A DNA stretch of 64,000 bases from Microbacterium memoriense (GCF_025398275.1 NZ_JAODOR010000011.1:310001-374000); one strand, 5' to 3'; counted from the stretch's first letter, positions 43,723-54,894 are shown. Program-made: numbers and translations. Notes: generated from the sequence alone by a model not told the origin.

Positions 43723-44657
43723 CTACGGCTTCGGCTCGTGCGTCTCGATCGACACGATCCCCGAACCGGGATTCGTGGCAGACAGGTGCACGACCGAGAA
43801 TGCCGCCGGCTCGAGCGCGGATGCGCTGCCGAGGTACGACCCGCGGAGCGTCCCGGTGGCCAGCGCGAGTTCGTTCAGGATGCCGGGGATCACGGGGCCA
43901 TGGCTGCAGAGGACGGCGGGCTTGCCGGACCGGACGCGCTTGCCCACGATTGAGCGGACATCAGACGTGCCGTCTTCCCAGGCGTCCTGACCGAGCTGAC
44001 GCGTGGAAGTCACGTTCTTGCCGAGCGCGGCGGACAGGGGAGCGACGGTCGTCAGGCATCGGACGGCGTCGCTGGAGATGATGCGCCGCACACCGAACGC
44101 GCGAAGTGGCCCGACGATCGACGCGGCTTGTTTGATGCCGCGCGACGTGAGGGTGCGCGTCGCATCCGCGCCTTTCCAGTCTTCCCGCGCGAGGGCCTTC
44201 GCGTGGCGGAGGACGACGATCGGGAAGGTCTCGAGGACCCCGTCGTCGACGAACGCGAGGAACTGCTCGAGGATCTCGACGTCGACCGGATACGAGAGAT
44301 AGCCGAGCGCGCGACGGGGGGAGACCCATTCGAGCGCCGCGATCTCCTTGTTCGGAACGAATGCGGAGGCACGCAGGGCGCTGTCGGTCGCTTCCGCCGC
44401 CCAATAGTGCACGATCTTCTGACGCTTGTTCGGCATGCGGTATCGCGAGACGCCGACCGGGAAGCCGAGGGCCACGCGGATGCCGGTCTCTTCGTGGATT
44501 TCGCGCACGGCGGTCTCGGCGAGGGTCTCACCCGGGTCGACTTTGCCCTTGGGGAGCGTGACATCGGCGTAGGCGGTGCGGTGGATGACCAGCACCTTGA
44601 GCTTGCCCCCGACGACGCGCCAGACGACACCACCCGCGGCGTACACGGCGGTGTCGG

Positions 44658-44661
<4 letters not shown>
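43723..44661 (-). CDS. mutT1: Two-domain NUDIX hydrolase/histidine phosphatase (MutT1-like)
   Basis: 312 residues from ATG 44661. N-terminal NUDIX domain (about 1-140; box [20 protein letters not shown] near 40) and a C-terminal histidine phosphatase domain (about 150-312; [12 protein letters not shown] near 150, [12 protein letters not shown] near 251). This layout is that of mycobacterial MutT1, which hydrolyses 8-oxo-dGTP and 8-oxo-GTP. ATG 44661 overlaps the ppk stop by 4 bp; the ppk1-mutT1 pairing is also found in mycobacteria, which supports the name. Confidence 0.87.
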
Positions 44662-46823
<2,162 letters not shown>

Positions 46824-46844
46824 TCCCTCATCATTGCAGGGGGA

Positions 46845-46862
46845 AGTGACCGGAACGTTAAC
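46845..46862 (-). promoter_or_regulatory. PHO-box-like direct repeat upstream of ppk
   Basis: On the minus strand GTTAACG (46862-46856) and GGTCACT (46851-46845) lie 11 bp apart, each matching 5 of 7 positions of the GTTCACC unit bound by PhoP/RegX3-type regulators. It falls inside the 41-bp gap between glnR and ppk, about 25 bp before the ppk start. Confidence 0.4.
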
Positions 46863-46864
46863 CG

Positions 46865-47563
46865 TCAGCCCTGCACGCGTTCGCGCGGAGCGGGAACCTG
46901 GTCGTCCTCGTAGACGTTGAAGCGGTATCCGACGTTGCGGACGGTGCCGATGAGCTGCTCGAGGTCGCCGAGCTTGGCGCGCAGGCGCCGCACGTGCACG
47001 TCGACTGTGCGCGTGCCGCCGAAATAGTCGTAACCCCAGACTTCGCTCAGCAGCTGCTCGCGGGTGAACACGCGGGACGGGTGCGTCGCGAAGAAATGCA
47101 GGAGCTGGAACTCCTTGTACGTCAGATCCAGTGGCTTCCCACGGACCTTGGCCGAATAGGAAGACTCGTCGATCGTGATCCCCGACGTCGAGATGCGGCT
47201 GGAGACTTGCTCCTTGGCCAACCGCCCGACCGCCAAACGGATGCGGGCGTCGACCTCCGCGGGTCCTGCGGTGACGAGGAGGACGTCGTCGATGCCCCAA
47301 TCGGTCGACACGGCGGTGAGGCCGCCTTCGGTGACGACGAGGATGAGGGGCGCGTCGATGCCCGTCGTGTTCAGGATCTTGCACAGCGACTTCGCACCGA
47401 CGAGGTCCATGCGTGCGTCGATGAAGATCACGTCCGAGCTCGGTGCATTCACGAGCGATGCCGGTTCTGCCGGGATCTGGCGGACGCGGTGGCTCAGCAA
47501 CTCGAGCGCGGGCAGGACTGATCCTCCGCCGGGGGCGGAGCTCAGCACGAGCAGTTGCGCCAA
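46865..47563 (-). CDS. glnR: Nitrogen-assimilation regulator GlnR (orphan OmpR-type response regulator)
   Basis: 232 residues with high similarity to Streptomyces Gln[21 protein letters not shown] near 15, [20 protein letters not shown] near 44, [20 protein letters not shown] near 87 and the winged-helix DNA-binding domain ([20 protein letters not shown] near 148, [20 protein letters not shown] near 175). The receiver domain lacks a full acidic pocket, so control is thought not to be by standard phosphorylation. GlnR governs ammonium uptake and glutamine synthetase genes. The start is TTG at 47563 with GAAGGGA upstream. Directly upstream of ppk on the same strand. Confidence 0.93.
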   Translation of the reverse strand: MAQLLVLSSAPGGGSVLPALELLSHRVRQIPAEPASLVNAPSSDVIFIDARMDLVGAKSLCKILNTTGIDAPLILVVTEGGLTAVSTDWGIDDVLLVTAGPAEVDARIRLAVGRLAKEQVSSRISTSGITIDESSYSAKVRGKPLDLTYKEFQLLHFFATHPSRVFTREQLLSEVWGYDYFGGTRTVDVHVRRLRAKLGDLEQLIGTVRNVGYRFNVYEDDQVPAPRERVQG

Positions 47564-47681
47564 CAGGGTCCCTTCCGCTGGGAGGACTCGGGTGGACCCG
47601 GATCGAGTCCCATCTTAGAGCGTCGTGCGCTCGGGCTACGCCGAGCGTGCGTCAGCGTACAGGTTGGGTCACAATGGACGC

Positions 47682-47972
47682 ATGTCCCTCCCCGAGCTCG
47701 CGCCCCGTAGCGGCGTTCGCGGCATCGTGGCCGCATGGGTGATCTCCGCCGTCATCGCCCTCGTGATCGGGATCGCCGTGCCGTCCGAGGCGCAGGCTGC
47801 ATGGATGGCCGTGGGGATGGGGCTCGTCCTCATCGCGTCGTTCGCGATCCAGCTCGCCCACGGCCACCCCCACGGATTCATCCAGCGCGTCGCGGCGAGC
47901 GTCCTGGGCGGTCTCGTCGTGATGGGCCTCATCGGGGTCGGGCTCGGGCTCGCGTCGTTGTTCTCCGCCTGA
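47682..47972 (+). CDS. Small integral membrane protein
   Basis: 96-residue protein with three hydrophobic helices (about 14-34, 40-60 and 70-94) and a central HGHPHG stretch between helices two and three. No family assignment beyond conserved actinobacterial membrane protein. CACAAT (47670-47675) is 6 nt before ATG 47682. Followed 26 bp later by a tiny membrane protein gene. Confidence 0.7.
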   Translation: MSLPELAPRSGVRGIVAAWVISAVIALVIGIAVPSEAQAAWMAVGMGLVLIASFAIQLAHGHPHGFIQRVAASVLGGLVVMGLIGVGLGLASLFSA

Positions 47973-47998
47973 GCGCGATGCGCGCGTAGACTGAGCTC

Positions 47999-48112
47999 AT
48001 GGACCTCGTCGCTCTCGAACTTTTCTTCGTCGGGCTGCTCGCACTCGCCTCGTTGGCGATCGTGTTCGTCTCCGGCGTCGTGATCAAGAACCTGTACCGC
48101 GGCCAGCGCTGA
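47999..48112 (+). CDS. 37-residue single-helix membrane microprotein
   Basis: ATG 47999 to TGA 48110-48112 encodes a 37-residue peptide with one transmembrane helix (LFFVGLLALASLAIVFVSGV) and a basic tail ending KNLYRGQR. TAGACT (47987-47992) is 6 nt before the ATG in leaderless position, and the stop is 4 nt before the next gene's GTG. Topology suggests a cytosolic basic C terminus. Function unknown. Supported by promoter geometry, codon use like its neighbours and the tight gap; too short for usual gene callers. Confidence 0.65.
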   Translation: MDLVALELFFVGLLALASLAIVFVSGVVIKNLYRGQR

Positions 48113-48116
48113 CGCC

Positions 48117-48722
48117 GTGCTGGATCTCCCCACCGACCTCCCGGCGGACATCGTTCCGCTGTCTTGGCTCCTGGGTGTCTGGGAAGGCACCGGTGTCATC
48201 GACTACGACGTGGACGGCACCGCCTTCTCGGGCGAGTTCTCGCACCGCGTGAGCTTCAGCCACGATGGCGGCGACTACGTCAACTATGCCGCCAGCGCCT
48301 GGTTGCTCGGCGAAGACGGCCAGCGCTCGCCGCTCGTTGCCGAGACAGGATATTGGCGCTTGGCGCGACCCGCGACCGGTGCGGATGCCGGGCCGGCGCT
48401 CCTGCCGCCCGCCGAGGTGTCGACCCAGCTCCGCACCGTCGACGACGTGGAGGCGCTTCGTACCGAGGAGGGCGGCTTCGACATCGAAGTGGCGATCGTG
48501 CACTCCGACGGGATCAGTGAGCTCTATCTCGGTCAGGCTCGTGGCCCCCGCATCGACATCGCGACGGACGCCATCGTGCGCCCTGCGACCGCGAAGGAAT
48601 ACGCCGCAGCGACCCGGATGTACGGCTACGTCGACGGTCATCTGCTGTGGGCGTGGGACGTTGCTGCGCTCGGCGGCGAACTTGCGTCGCACGCGTCCGC
48701 GCGCCTCGCCCGGGCAGACTGA
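48117..48722 (+). CDS. Nitrobindin-like heme-binding (FABP-family) protein
   Basis: 201-residue beta-barrel protein of the nitrobindin/THAP4-like family. SWLLGVWEGTGVIDYD near 17 has the GxWxGxG signature; LLWAWDVAALGGELASHASA near 174 places the C-terminal His that coordinates heme. Family members bind ferric heme and isomerise peroxynitrite to nitrate. GTG 48117 is 4 nt after the microprotein stop, and the stop overlaps the ygfZ start by one base. Confidence 0.87.
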   Translation: MLDLPTDLPADIVPLSWLLGVWEGTGVIDYDVDGTAFSGEFSHRVSFSHDGGDYVNYAASAWLLGEDGQRSPLVAETGYWRLARPATGADAGPALLPPAEVSTQLRTVDDVEALRTEEGGFDIEVAIVHSDGISELYLGQARGPRIDIATDAIVRPATAKEYAAATRMYGYVDGHLLWAWDVAALGGELASHASARLARAD

Positions 48723-49801
48723 TGACCGATCCGTTCACAGCGGTGCCCGGCGCCGTTGTCGATGACTCCGGTCCGGTGCACTTCGGTTCGCCCCATCGGG
48801 AGCAACGCGAACTCGTCGCCGGACGCGCCGTGGCGGTCCTCGGCGACCGCGGTGTCCTGACGCTCGCCGGTCCCGACCGCCTGACCTGGCTGGACTCGAT
48901 CACGTCGCAGGCCGTGTCCGCACTTCAGCCGGAAGAGAGCACCGAGTTGCTCATCCTCGATCCGCAGGGACACGTGGAACACGCGGCATCCATCGTCGAT
49001 GACGGCGCGACCACCTGGCTCATCGTCGATCGCGACCGCTCCGCCGCGCTGCTGACCTGGCTCACGCGCATGCGTTTCCGCCTGCGCGTCGAACTGCAGG
49101 ATGCCGGTTCGTCCCATCGTGTCATCGGCGGCACAGCCGCGGCGATCGCGGCGCTCGCGCCGGTGGCGACCTGGACCGATCCGTGGCCGCGCGTGGCTCC
49201 CGGCGGCTGGGGGTATGCGCCGGCCGATCCGCATCCGGGCGGAGAGCGCGACTGGGCCGAAGCGATCGTCGACCTCGAGCAGTACGCCGCGCTCGCGAAC
49301 GCCGCTGCGCGTGGTGAACAGAGCGTCGCCGGACGGTGGGCGGCCGACGCGCTGCGTGTCGCGGCCTGGCGGCCTCGCGCCTCGGCGGAGGCCGACGGGC
49401 GCACCCTGCCGCACGAAGTCGATTGGCTCCGCACGGCGGTTCACCTCGAGAAGGGGTGTTATCGCGGGCAGGAGACGGTCGCGAAGGTGCACAATCTCGG
49501 CCATCCGCCGCGACGCCTGATCGCACTGCAGCTCGACGGCAGCGATGCCGTCCTGCCCGAGCCGGGTGCCGTGGTGCTCGCCGACGGCGAACCGGTCGGC
49601 GCGATCACGTCGGTCGCACGCCATTTCGAAGAGGGCCCGATCGCGCTGGCGCTCGTGAAGCGCACACTCGTCGAGGGAGCCGTGCTGACCGTGCAGACGG
49701 GGGACGGCGAGGTCGCCGCGTCGGCAGAGACGATCGTTCCGCCGGATGCCGGTCGCACCGCCGCCGTGCCGCGTCTTCCGCGCTTGTCCCGTCGCCGCTG
49801 A
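48722..49801 (+). CDS. ygfZ: Folate-binding protein YgfZ
   Basis: 359-residue member of the GcvT-like YgfZ/IBA57 family, involved in repair or maturation of certain Fe-S enzymes with tetrahydrofolate. LAGPDRLTWLDSITSQAVSA near 49 and LHLEKGCYRGQETVAKVHN near 240 (KGCYxGQE signature, functional Cys). ATG 48722 overlaps the upstream stop (TGATG). The microprotein, nitrobindin and YgfZ genes form a compact operon; both characterised products relate to heme or Fe-S chemistry under oxidative or nitrosative stress. Confidence 0.9.
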   Translation: MTDPFTAVPGAVVDDSGPVHFGSPHREQRELVAGRAVAVLGDRGVLTLAGPDRLTWLDSITSQAVSALQPEESTELLILDPQGHVEHAASIVDDGATTWLIVDRDRSAALLTWLTRMRFRLRVELQDAGSSHRVIGGTAAAIAALAPVATWTDPWPRVAPGGWGYAPADPHPGGERDWAEAIVDLEQYAALANAAARGEQSVAGRWAADALRVAAWRPRASAEADGRTLPHEVDWLRTAVHLEKGCYRGQETVAKVHNLGHPPRRLIALQLDGSDAVLPEPGAVVLADGEPVGAITSVARHFEEGPIALALVKRTLVEGAVLTVQTGDGEVAASAETIVPPDAGRTAAVPRLPRLSRRR

Positions 49802-49802
49802 C

Positions 49803-50909
49803 GTGTCGGGTCACGTCGATCCGCCGACGACTCCCGTCCGCACCGGGTGGCGTCACCGCTTCGACCCGCGTCCCGGAATCGAGCGCGTCCGTGAGTCCGC
49901 GCCGGCCGTGCTCCAGATCGTCATCGCGTCGACAGCCGCGTTCGCATTCGCGCATTACGCGCTCGGGCACCCGGTGCCGTTGCTGGCCGCGACCGTCACG
50001 GTCTCGAGCCTGGGCCTGGTCCGTGACGCCCGGCCCCGCCGGGTGCTGGAGACCGTCGTCGGGATGATCGTCGGCATCCTGATCGCCGAGCTGATGGTGC
50101 TCGTAGCCGGGGTCGGATGGTGGCAATTGGCGATCACGCTCACCGCGTCGCTCATCGTCGCCCGATTCCTGTCGGCGCAGCCTGGCTTCGCGATCGCGGC
50201 GGCCATCCAGTCCGCGATCGTCATGGTGATCCCGGCGAGCGTGCCCTTCCTGCGACTCATCGACGGGATCATCGGGGGCGTCGCGGCGCTGCTCGTCACC
50301 GCTCTCGTGCCGCGTCGGCCGTTGCGAGCCGCGACCCGGGAGGGCGCCGCGCTGCTGGCAGCCTTCGACAACGCCGTAGCCACACTCGTCCAGGCCCTTC
50401 GACGCGGCGACCGTGTCCGTGCTGAACGGGGGTTGGAGAAGGCCCGCGCACTCCAGCCGCTCGTGGACGACTGGCGGGTGTCGCTCGAGTCCGGCATGGC
50501 CATTGCACGGATCTCGCCGTTCCTGCGTCGCGAGCGGTGCGAACTCGAACGCCAGGAGCGAGTCCGTGCCCACCTGGATCTCGCCAGCCGCAACCTTCGC
50601 GTGATCGCGCGTCGGGTCGTCTACCTGTGCGATGACCGGCAAGCGCGTCCGGTCGCCGCCGATCTGCTCGCGGAACTGGCGGCCGGCGCCCGGCTGATCG
50701 GCGAATCGCTCGCCGACATCTCGTTCGAGCCGCCCGCGCGTGAAGCCGTGCGTGCGGTCGCCGGTCGATTGGATCCCGCGGAACTCACGCGTGGACGTGC
50801 GGGCAGCGAGCACAACCTCCTCGGTGCCCTGCGCCCGCTCGCCGTCGACCTCATGACGGCGGCAGGCATGCCCGCCGCCGACGCCCGCGCTGCGCTCCCT
50901 CGCGTCTGA
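49803..50909 (+). CDS. FUSC-family (aromatic acid exporter-like) membrane protein
   Basis: 368 residues. Six hydrophobic helices in the first half (ASTAAFAFAHYALGHPVPLL near 38; LETVVGMIVGILIAELMVLV near 80), then a cytosolic alpha-helical domain rich in Arg/Glu. This resembles half-size FUSC/ArAE transporters. GTG 49803 lies 1 nt after the ygfZ stop, so it continues the operon. Substrate unknown. Confidence 0.8.
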   Translation: MSGHVDPPTTPVRTGWRHRFDPRPGIERVRESAPAVLQIVIASTAAFAFAHYALGHPVPLLAATVTVSSLGLVRDARPRRVLETVVGMIVGILIAELMVLVAGVGWWQLAITLTASLIVARFLSAQPGFAIAAAIQSAIVMVIPASVPFLRLIDGIIGGVAALLVTALVPRRPLRAATREGAALLAAFDNAVATLVQALRRGDRVRAERGLEKARALQPLVDDWRVSLESGMAIARISPFLRRERCELERQERVRAHLDLASRNLRVIARRVVYLCDDRQARPVAADLLAELAAGARLIGESLADISFEPPAREAVRAVAGRLDPAELTRGRAGSEHNLLGALRPLAVDLMTAAGMPAADARAALPRV

Positions 50910-50964
50910 CGGCGCCCGCGCTCGTGACCCCGCGCTCCCGCCCGGTCAATCCGGGTTCATCGGG

Positions 50965-51022
50965 TTCATCCGGCGGAAAGCGGCGCAACGCGGCGCCGCG
51001 GCCGCGATTCGCGTCGGATGAG
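50965..51022. repeat. 58-bp palindromic repeat, copy 1
   Basis: Begins TTCATCCGGCGGAAAGCGGC and ends with the inverted CGTCGGATGAG (51012-51022). Same length as copy 2, 73 bp downstream. Lies between convergent genes, so it may act as a terminator or be a REP-like element. Confidence 0.65.
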
Positions 51023-51037
51023 CGTGTGGGGCATCCC

Positions 51038-51095
51038 TTCATCCGGCGGAAAGCGGCGCTTCGTAGCCCCGCAGGCGCGCTGTGCGCCGGATGAG
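51038..51095. repeat. 58-bp palindromic repeat, copy 2
   Basis: The first 22 bases (51038-51059) are identical to copy 1; the end CGCCGGATGAG (51085-51095) complements the TTCATCCGGCG start at all but the outermost base. The middle differs from copy 1. The 50910-51121 stretch holds only these two elements and no gene. Confidence 0.65.
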
Positions 51096-51121
51096 CGCGG
51101 CGCGCGCACGACCGAGCGGCG

Positions 51122-51958
51122 TCAGGACGGCGCGACGCAGTCCCACGGCACAGTGGCCTCGCCGAGTCGCCAGCGCGCACGGTCGCCGACGGGCCAGCCG
51201 GATGCCGCCATCGCTGCGAGAGCGGCCCGCCAGCGCTGCTCGGCACCGAAGCTCGACGCCGCCACTGCCCGGGTCCATTCGGCGTCCAGCGCGACGAGGA
51301 ATGCGTGGACACGCTCGCCGGGCACATTGCGGTGGATGAGGGCCTTCGGCAGGCGTTCGGCGGCGATGCCGGGGGAGTCCAACTGCGCCAGCCGGAGCGA
51401 GATCGTGAGGCTCCGCGGGCGGGCGTCCGCGCCCACCTCCACCCACGTGCAGATGCGGCCCAGTTCGTCGCAGGTGCCCTCCACGATGATGCCGCCCGGA
51501 GCCAGGCGCGTCGCCATCAGCGTCCAGGCTGCGGCGACGTCGGCCTCGTCGTATTGACGCAGCACGTTGAATGCGCGGATGACGGCGGGTCGGCGCCCGG
51601 CGGGAAGCGGCACCTCGAAGCCTCCGCGTGCGAACGAGACGCGGGCATCCGGTGCGAACGATGTGCTCCCATCGCGCACCTCGGCGAGCTGTGCGGTGGC
51701 ACGCTGCACGCGGGCCGGGTCGATCTCGAGCCCGAGGACCTCGACGTCGGCGCGGGCGCGTCGTAACCGCGCCTCGAGCTCGAAGGCGGTCACACCGCTG
51801 GCTCCGTAACCGAGGTCGACGACGAGCGGATCGTCGGTCCGGTGCAGCACCGGATGCCGCGCGATCCATCGATCGACACGGCGTAGCCGGTTGGTGTTCG
51901 TCGTGCCGCGTGTGATCTTGCCGGTCGCGCGCGAACCGGGTGATTTCTCCGGCGTCAT
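51122..51958 (-). CDS. Class I SAM-dependent methyltransferase-like protein
   Basis: 278 residues. [20 protein letters not shown] near 44 is a motif I variant, [17 protein letters not shown] near 74 motif II, and [20 protein letters not shown] near 128 is characteristic of an actinobacterial family of unknown substrate. The acidic loop after motif I is usual for methyltransferases, but the target is not readable. Divergent from gpmA by 41 bp. Confidence 0.8.
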   Translation of the reverse strand: MTPEKSPGSRATGKITRGTTNTNRLRRVDRWIARHPVLHRTDDPLVVDLGYGASGVTAFELEARLRRARADVEVLGLEIDPARVQRATAQLAEVRDGSTSFAPDARVSFARGGFEVPLPAGRRPAVIRAFNVLRQYDEADVAAAWTLMATRLAPGGIIVEGTCDELGRICTWVEVGADARPRSLTISLRLAQLDSPGIAAERLPKALIHRNVPGERVHAFLVALDAEWTRAVAASSFGAEQRWRAALAAMAASGWPVGDRARWRLGEATVPWDCVAPS

Positions 51959-51999
51959 CCCCTCATGATGCCAGCGCTGCGATGGGTAGGATGACGATT

Positions 52000-52749
52000 A
52001 TGACCGCTCCGTATACGCTCATCCTCCTCCGCCACGGGCAGAGCGAGTGGAACAAGACCAACCAGTTCACCGGGTGGGTGGATGTCCGCCTCACCGAGCA
52101 GGGGGAGGCCGAAGCCGCCCGCGGTGGCGAGCTCCTCAAGGACGCGGGCCTGCTGCCCGACGTCCTGCACACCTCGCTCCTTTCCCGCGCGATCCAGACC
52201 GCGAACATCGCGCTCGACACGGCCGACCGCCTGTGGATCCCGGTGAAGCGCTCCTGGCGCCTCAACGAGCGCCACTACGGCGCGTTGCAGGGCAAGGACA
52301 AGGCCGAGACGCTCGAGGAGTTCGGCAACGAGCAGTTCATGCTGTGGCGTCGCTCGTTCGACGTGCCGCCGCCCGAGTTGGCCGATGACGCCGAGTACAG
52401 CCAGTCCGGTGACCCCCGCTACGTCGGCATCGACGGCGAGGTTCCGCGTACCGAGTCGCTCAAGATCGTGATCGACCGGATGCTGCCCTACTGGGAGTCC
52501 GAGATCATTCCCGACCTCCAGGCCGGTAAGACCGTCCTCGTCACGGCGCACGGCAACTCGCTGCGCGGCCTCGTGAAGCACCTCGACGGGATCAGCGACG
52601 CCGACATCTCCGAGCTCAACATCCCGACCGGCATCCCGCTGGTCTACCGACTCGGTGAAGACTTCATGCCGCTCGAGCCGGGCGCGTACCTCGATCCCGA
52701 GGCCGCTGCCGCGGGCGCCGCCGCGGTCGCGAGCCAGGGTAAGAAATAG
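52000..52749 (+). CDS. gpmA: 2,3-bisphosphoglycerate-dependent phosphoglycerate mutase
   Basis: Glycolytic enzyme interconverting 3- and 2-phosphoglycerate, 249 residues. [20 protein letters not shown] near 9 (phosphorylated His in RHG), [14 protein letters not shown] near 88 and [17 protein letters not shown] near 182 (second His). TAGGAT (51987-51992) is 7 nt before ATG 52000. The gene order gpm-phoU-senX3-regX3 is shared with mycobacteria, where gpm1 also precedes senX3. Confidence 0.95.
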   Translation: MTAPYTLILLRHGQSEWNKTNQFTGWVDVRLTEQGEAEAARGGELLKDAGLLPDVLHTSLLSRAIQTANIALDTADRLWIPVKRSWRLNERHYGALQGKDKAETLEEFGNEQFMLWRRSFDVPPPELADDAEYSQSGDPRYVGIDGEVPRTESLKIVIDRMLPYWESEIIPDLQAGKTVLVTAHGNSLRGLVKHLDGISDADISELNIPTGIPLVYRLGEDFMPLEPGAYLDPEAAAAGAAAVASQGKK

Positions 52750-52757
52750 CCTGAACC

Positions 52758-52799
52758 ACGAAGAAGGGGGATGCCGGCCGGCATCCCCCTTCTTCGTGC
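52758..52799. terminator. Perfect 42-bp palindromic bidirectional terminator
   Basis: Two 21-nt arms with no spacer, centred at GGCCGGCC; each arm begins CACGAAGAAGGGGGATGCCG. It sits between the convergent gpmA and phoU stops and can end both transcripts; the arm ends CTTCTTCG give a weak pyrimidine run. Confidence 0.88.
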
Positions 52800-52805
52800 T
52801 GTCGA

Positions 52806-53525
52806 TCAGGCCTCGGCGCCGTCGGCGTTCTCGCGCACGGCGGCCAGGTCGGCGGCCACGATCACGGCGATCGAATCGGTGTCGGGCGTCCACTCGCCGG
52901 TCGCGAGGTAGGCGACCTTCTTGGCGACGGACAGTGCGTGGTCGGCGAAGCGCTCGTGGTAACGGCTCGCGAGGGTCGCGTCGACGGTGGCGCCGGCTTC
53001 ACCCTGCCAGTTCTCACTGAGGACCTTCTCGAAGACCGACAGATGGAGGTCATCGAGTTGGTCGTCGAGGGTGCGCAGCTTTTCGACGAGCGCCAGGTCC
53101 TCCGTGCGGAGAATCTCGGTGAGCAGATTCGCGACCTGCACGTCGATCTCGCCCATCTTGGTGAAGGTGCTCTTCAGGCCCTTCGGGATCGCGCGCTCGG
53201 GGAAGCGCATGCGGGTCAGCTGCGCGATGTGCTCGGCGATGTCACCCATCCGTTCGAGCGACGCGCTGACGCGGAGCGCGGCGACGACGATGCGGAGGTC
53301 ACGCGCGACGGGCTGTTGGCGCGCGAGGATCTGGATGGCGAGCTCGTCGAGCTCGATGGCCTTGTCGTCGATGACCTGGTCGGCTTCGATGACCTCTTCG
53401 GCGAGGGTGACGTCGCTGGTGCCGAAAGCCTTCGTCGCGCGTTCGATCGCGACGGTGACGAGCTCGGCGATCTCCACGAGACGTGACTGAACGTCCTCGA
53501 GCGACTGGTGGAACACTTCGCGCAT
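52806..53525 (-). CDS. phoU: Phosphate signalling/transport regulator PhoU
   Basis: 239-residue PhoU: two three-helix repeats with metal-binding acidic motifs (EEVIEADQVIDDKAIELDEL near 43; LRVSASLERMGDIAEHIAQL near 87; YHERFADHALSVAKKVAYLA near 190). Connects the Pst transporter to the SenX3/PhoR kinase and keeps the pathway off when phosphate is ample. Transcribed away from senX3 with a shared 169-bp control region containing PHO-box-like repeats. No pst genes lie in this window. Confidence 0.94.
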   Translation of the reverse strand: MREVFHQSLEDVQSRLVEIAELVTVAIERATKAFGTSDVTLAEEVIEADQVIDDKAIELDELAIQILARQQPVARDLRIVVAALRVSASLERMGDIAEHIAQLTRMRFPERAIPKGLKSTFTKMGEIDVQVANLLTEILRTEDLALVEKLRTLDDQLDDLHLSVFEKVLSENWQGEAGATVDATLASRYHERFADHALSVAKKVAYLATGEWTPDTDSIAVIVAADLAAVRENADGAEA

Positions 53526-53592
53526 CTTCGGAACCTCTCTTCATTGCGGCAGGCAGGCGCCCGACGCAGACTCGGTGATCTTCTCCCTCGAA

Positions 53593-53621
53593 GGTTAACG
53601 AACGGTGCCGGAGCCGTGAAC
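53593..53621. promoter_or_regulatory. PHO-box-like triple direct repeat between phoU and senX3
   Basis: On the plus strand GGTTAAC (53593-53599), GGTGCCG (53604-53610) and CGTGAAC (53615-53621) repeat every 11 bp; the consensus GGTGAAC is the complement of the GTTCACC unit of PhoP/RegX3 sites. Located in the divergent phoU/senX3 region, it suggests autoregulation by RegX3. Confidence 0.5.
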
Positions 53622-53694
53622 ACTCCGGGTGATCGTGTCGGCCGCCGCGCAAAACGTCCGCAGTGCCTGTGCGCCCCGCTCTACGCTGGTGTTC

Positions 53695-54894
53695 ATGGAC
53701 TCGACGCAAGCGGCGCTCGTCGCCCTCGTGGTGGGCGTCCTCATCGGTAGTGCCCTCGCGGCCCTGGTGCTCATGGCGCTGCGGGCGCGCGACCGTGCGC
53801 GCATCGAGGCATCGTTCGAGCTTCCCGACGGCACGCGTTCCGTCTTGCAGGGCATGGACGACGTGGCCGTCGTGGTCGACACCTCGTTGCTCATCGTGGC
53901 GGCCTCGCCGCCCGCAGAGCTGTTCGGTATGCAAGAAGGGCAAGATCTTCCCGGCGATGACCTGCGCCTGTTGGTGCGCGCGGCGCGGCGCGCCGAGCAT
54001 CCTGAGTCGGAGAATCTGCGCCTGAAGCGCGGGATCGAGCCCCGCCTCGTGACGGCCCGGGCCAGCGTGATCACCGCGCGGCTGACCCTCGTCGTCATCC
54101 GGGACATCACCGAGCGGGAGCGCGTCGAGGAGATGCGGCGGGACTTCGTCGCCAACACCAGTCACGAGTTGAAGACCCCCGTAGGGGCTGTCACTCTCCT
54201 GGCGGAGGCGATCGAATCGGCCGCGGACGACCCCGATCAGGTGCGCCACTTCGCTTCTCGCCTGACCGCCGAGGCGGGGCGGCTCGGGCAGCTGACCTCG
54301 CGCATCATGAATCTGTCGCGGCTGCAGTCCGCCGATGATCTCACCGAGCTCCGCGACGTCTCCGTCGACGAGGTCGTCGCGGCCGCGATCGAATCCCAGT
54401 GGCTCGCGGCGCAGTCGGCCGACATCACGATCGCCCGCGGAGGGTCTCGCCGCGCCTACGTGCGTGGCGACGTGCAGGTGCTCACGGAAGCGGTGGGCAA
54501 CCTCGTCGCCAACGCGATCGCCTATTCGCCCGCGGGTGCGCAGGTCGGCGTCGGGGTCAAACTCATCGACGGTGTCGTGTCGATCGCCGTCACCGACCGT
54601 GGCATCGGTATTTCCGAAGACGAGCAACGCCGGGTGTTCGAGCGCTTCTACCGGGCAGACCAAGCCCGCTCACGCCGCACAGGCGGGACCGGTCTCGGGC
54701 TGTCGATCGTCAAGCATGCGGTGCAGCGTCACGGTGGCGATATCGAACTCTGGTCGCGTCCAGGACGCGGCTCGACCTTCACTCTGCGCCTGCCGGCCGT
54801 CGACCCGCCCCTGAATCTGCCGGACAAGAAGCGCCGCGCGAAGAAGAAGAAAGCCGCGAAGGCCGCGGCCGTCAACCGAGAGAAGACTCTATGA
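53695..54894 (+). CDS. senX3: Sensor histidine kinase SenX3 (phosphate starvation)
   Basis: 399 residues. One clear N-terminal membrane helix (about 6-28), a PAS-like region (about 50-130), the dimerisation box NTSHELKTPVGAVTLLAEAI with phospho-His157, and an ATPase domain (N box NLVANAIAYSPAG near 269; DRGIGISEDEQRRVFERFYR near 302; GGTGLGLSIVKH near 332). The C terminus is Lys-rich (DKKRRAKKKKAAKAAA). Phosphorylates RegX3. TACGCT (53682-53687) is 7 nt before ATG 53695; the stop overlaps regX3 (ATGA). Confidence 0.93.
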   Translation: MDSTQAALVALVVGVLIGSALAALVLMALRARDRARIEASFELPDGTRSVLQGMDDVAVVVDTSLLIVAASPPAELFGMQEGQDLPGDDLRLLVRAARRAEHPESENLRLKRGIEPRLVTARASVITARLTLVVIRDITERERVEEMRRDFVANTSHELKTPVGAVTLLAEAIESAADDPDQVRHFASRLTAEAGRLGQLTSRIMNLSRLQSADDLTELRDVSVDEVVAAAIESQWLAAQSADITIARGGSRRAYVRGDVQVLTEAVGNLVANAIAYSPAGAQVGVGVKLIDGVVSIAVTDRGIGISEDEQRRVFERFYRADQARSRRTGGTGLGLSIVKHAVQRHGGDIELWSRPGRGSTFTLRLPAVDPPLNLPDKKRRAKKKKAAKAAAVNREKTL

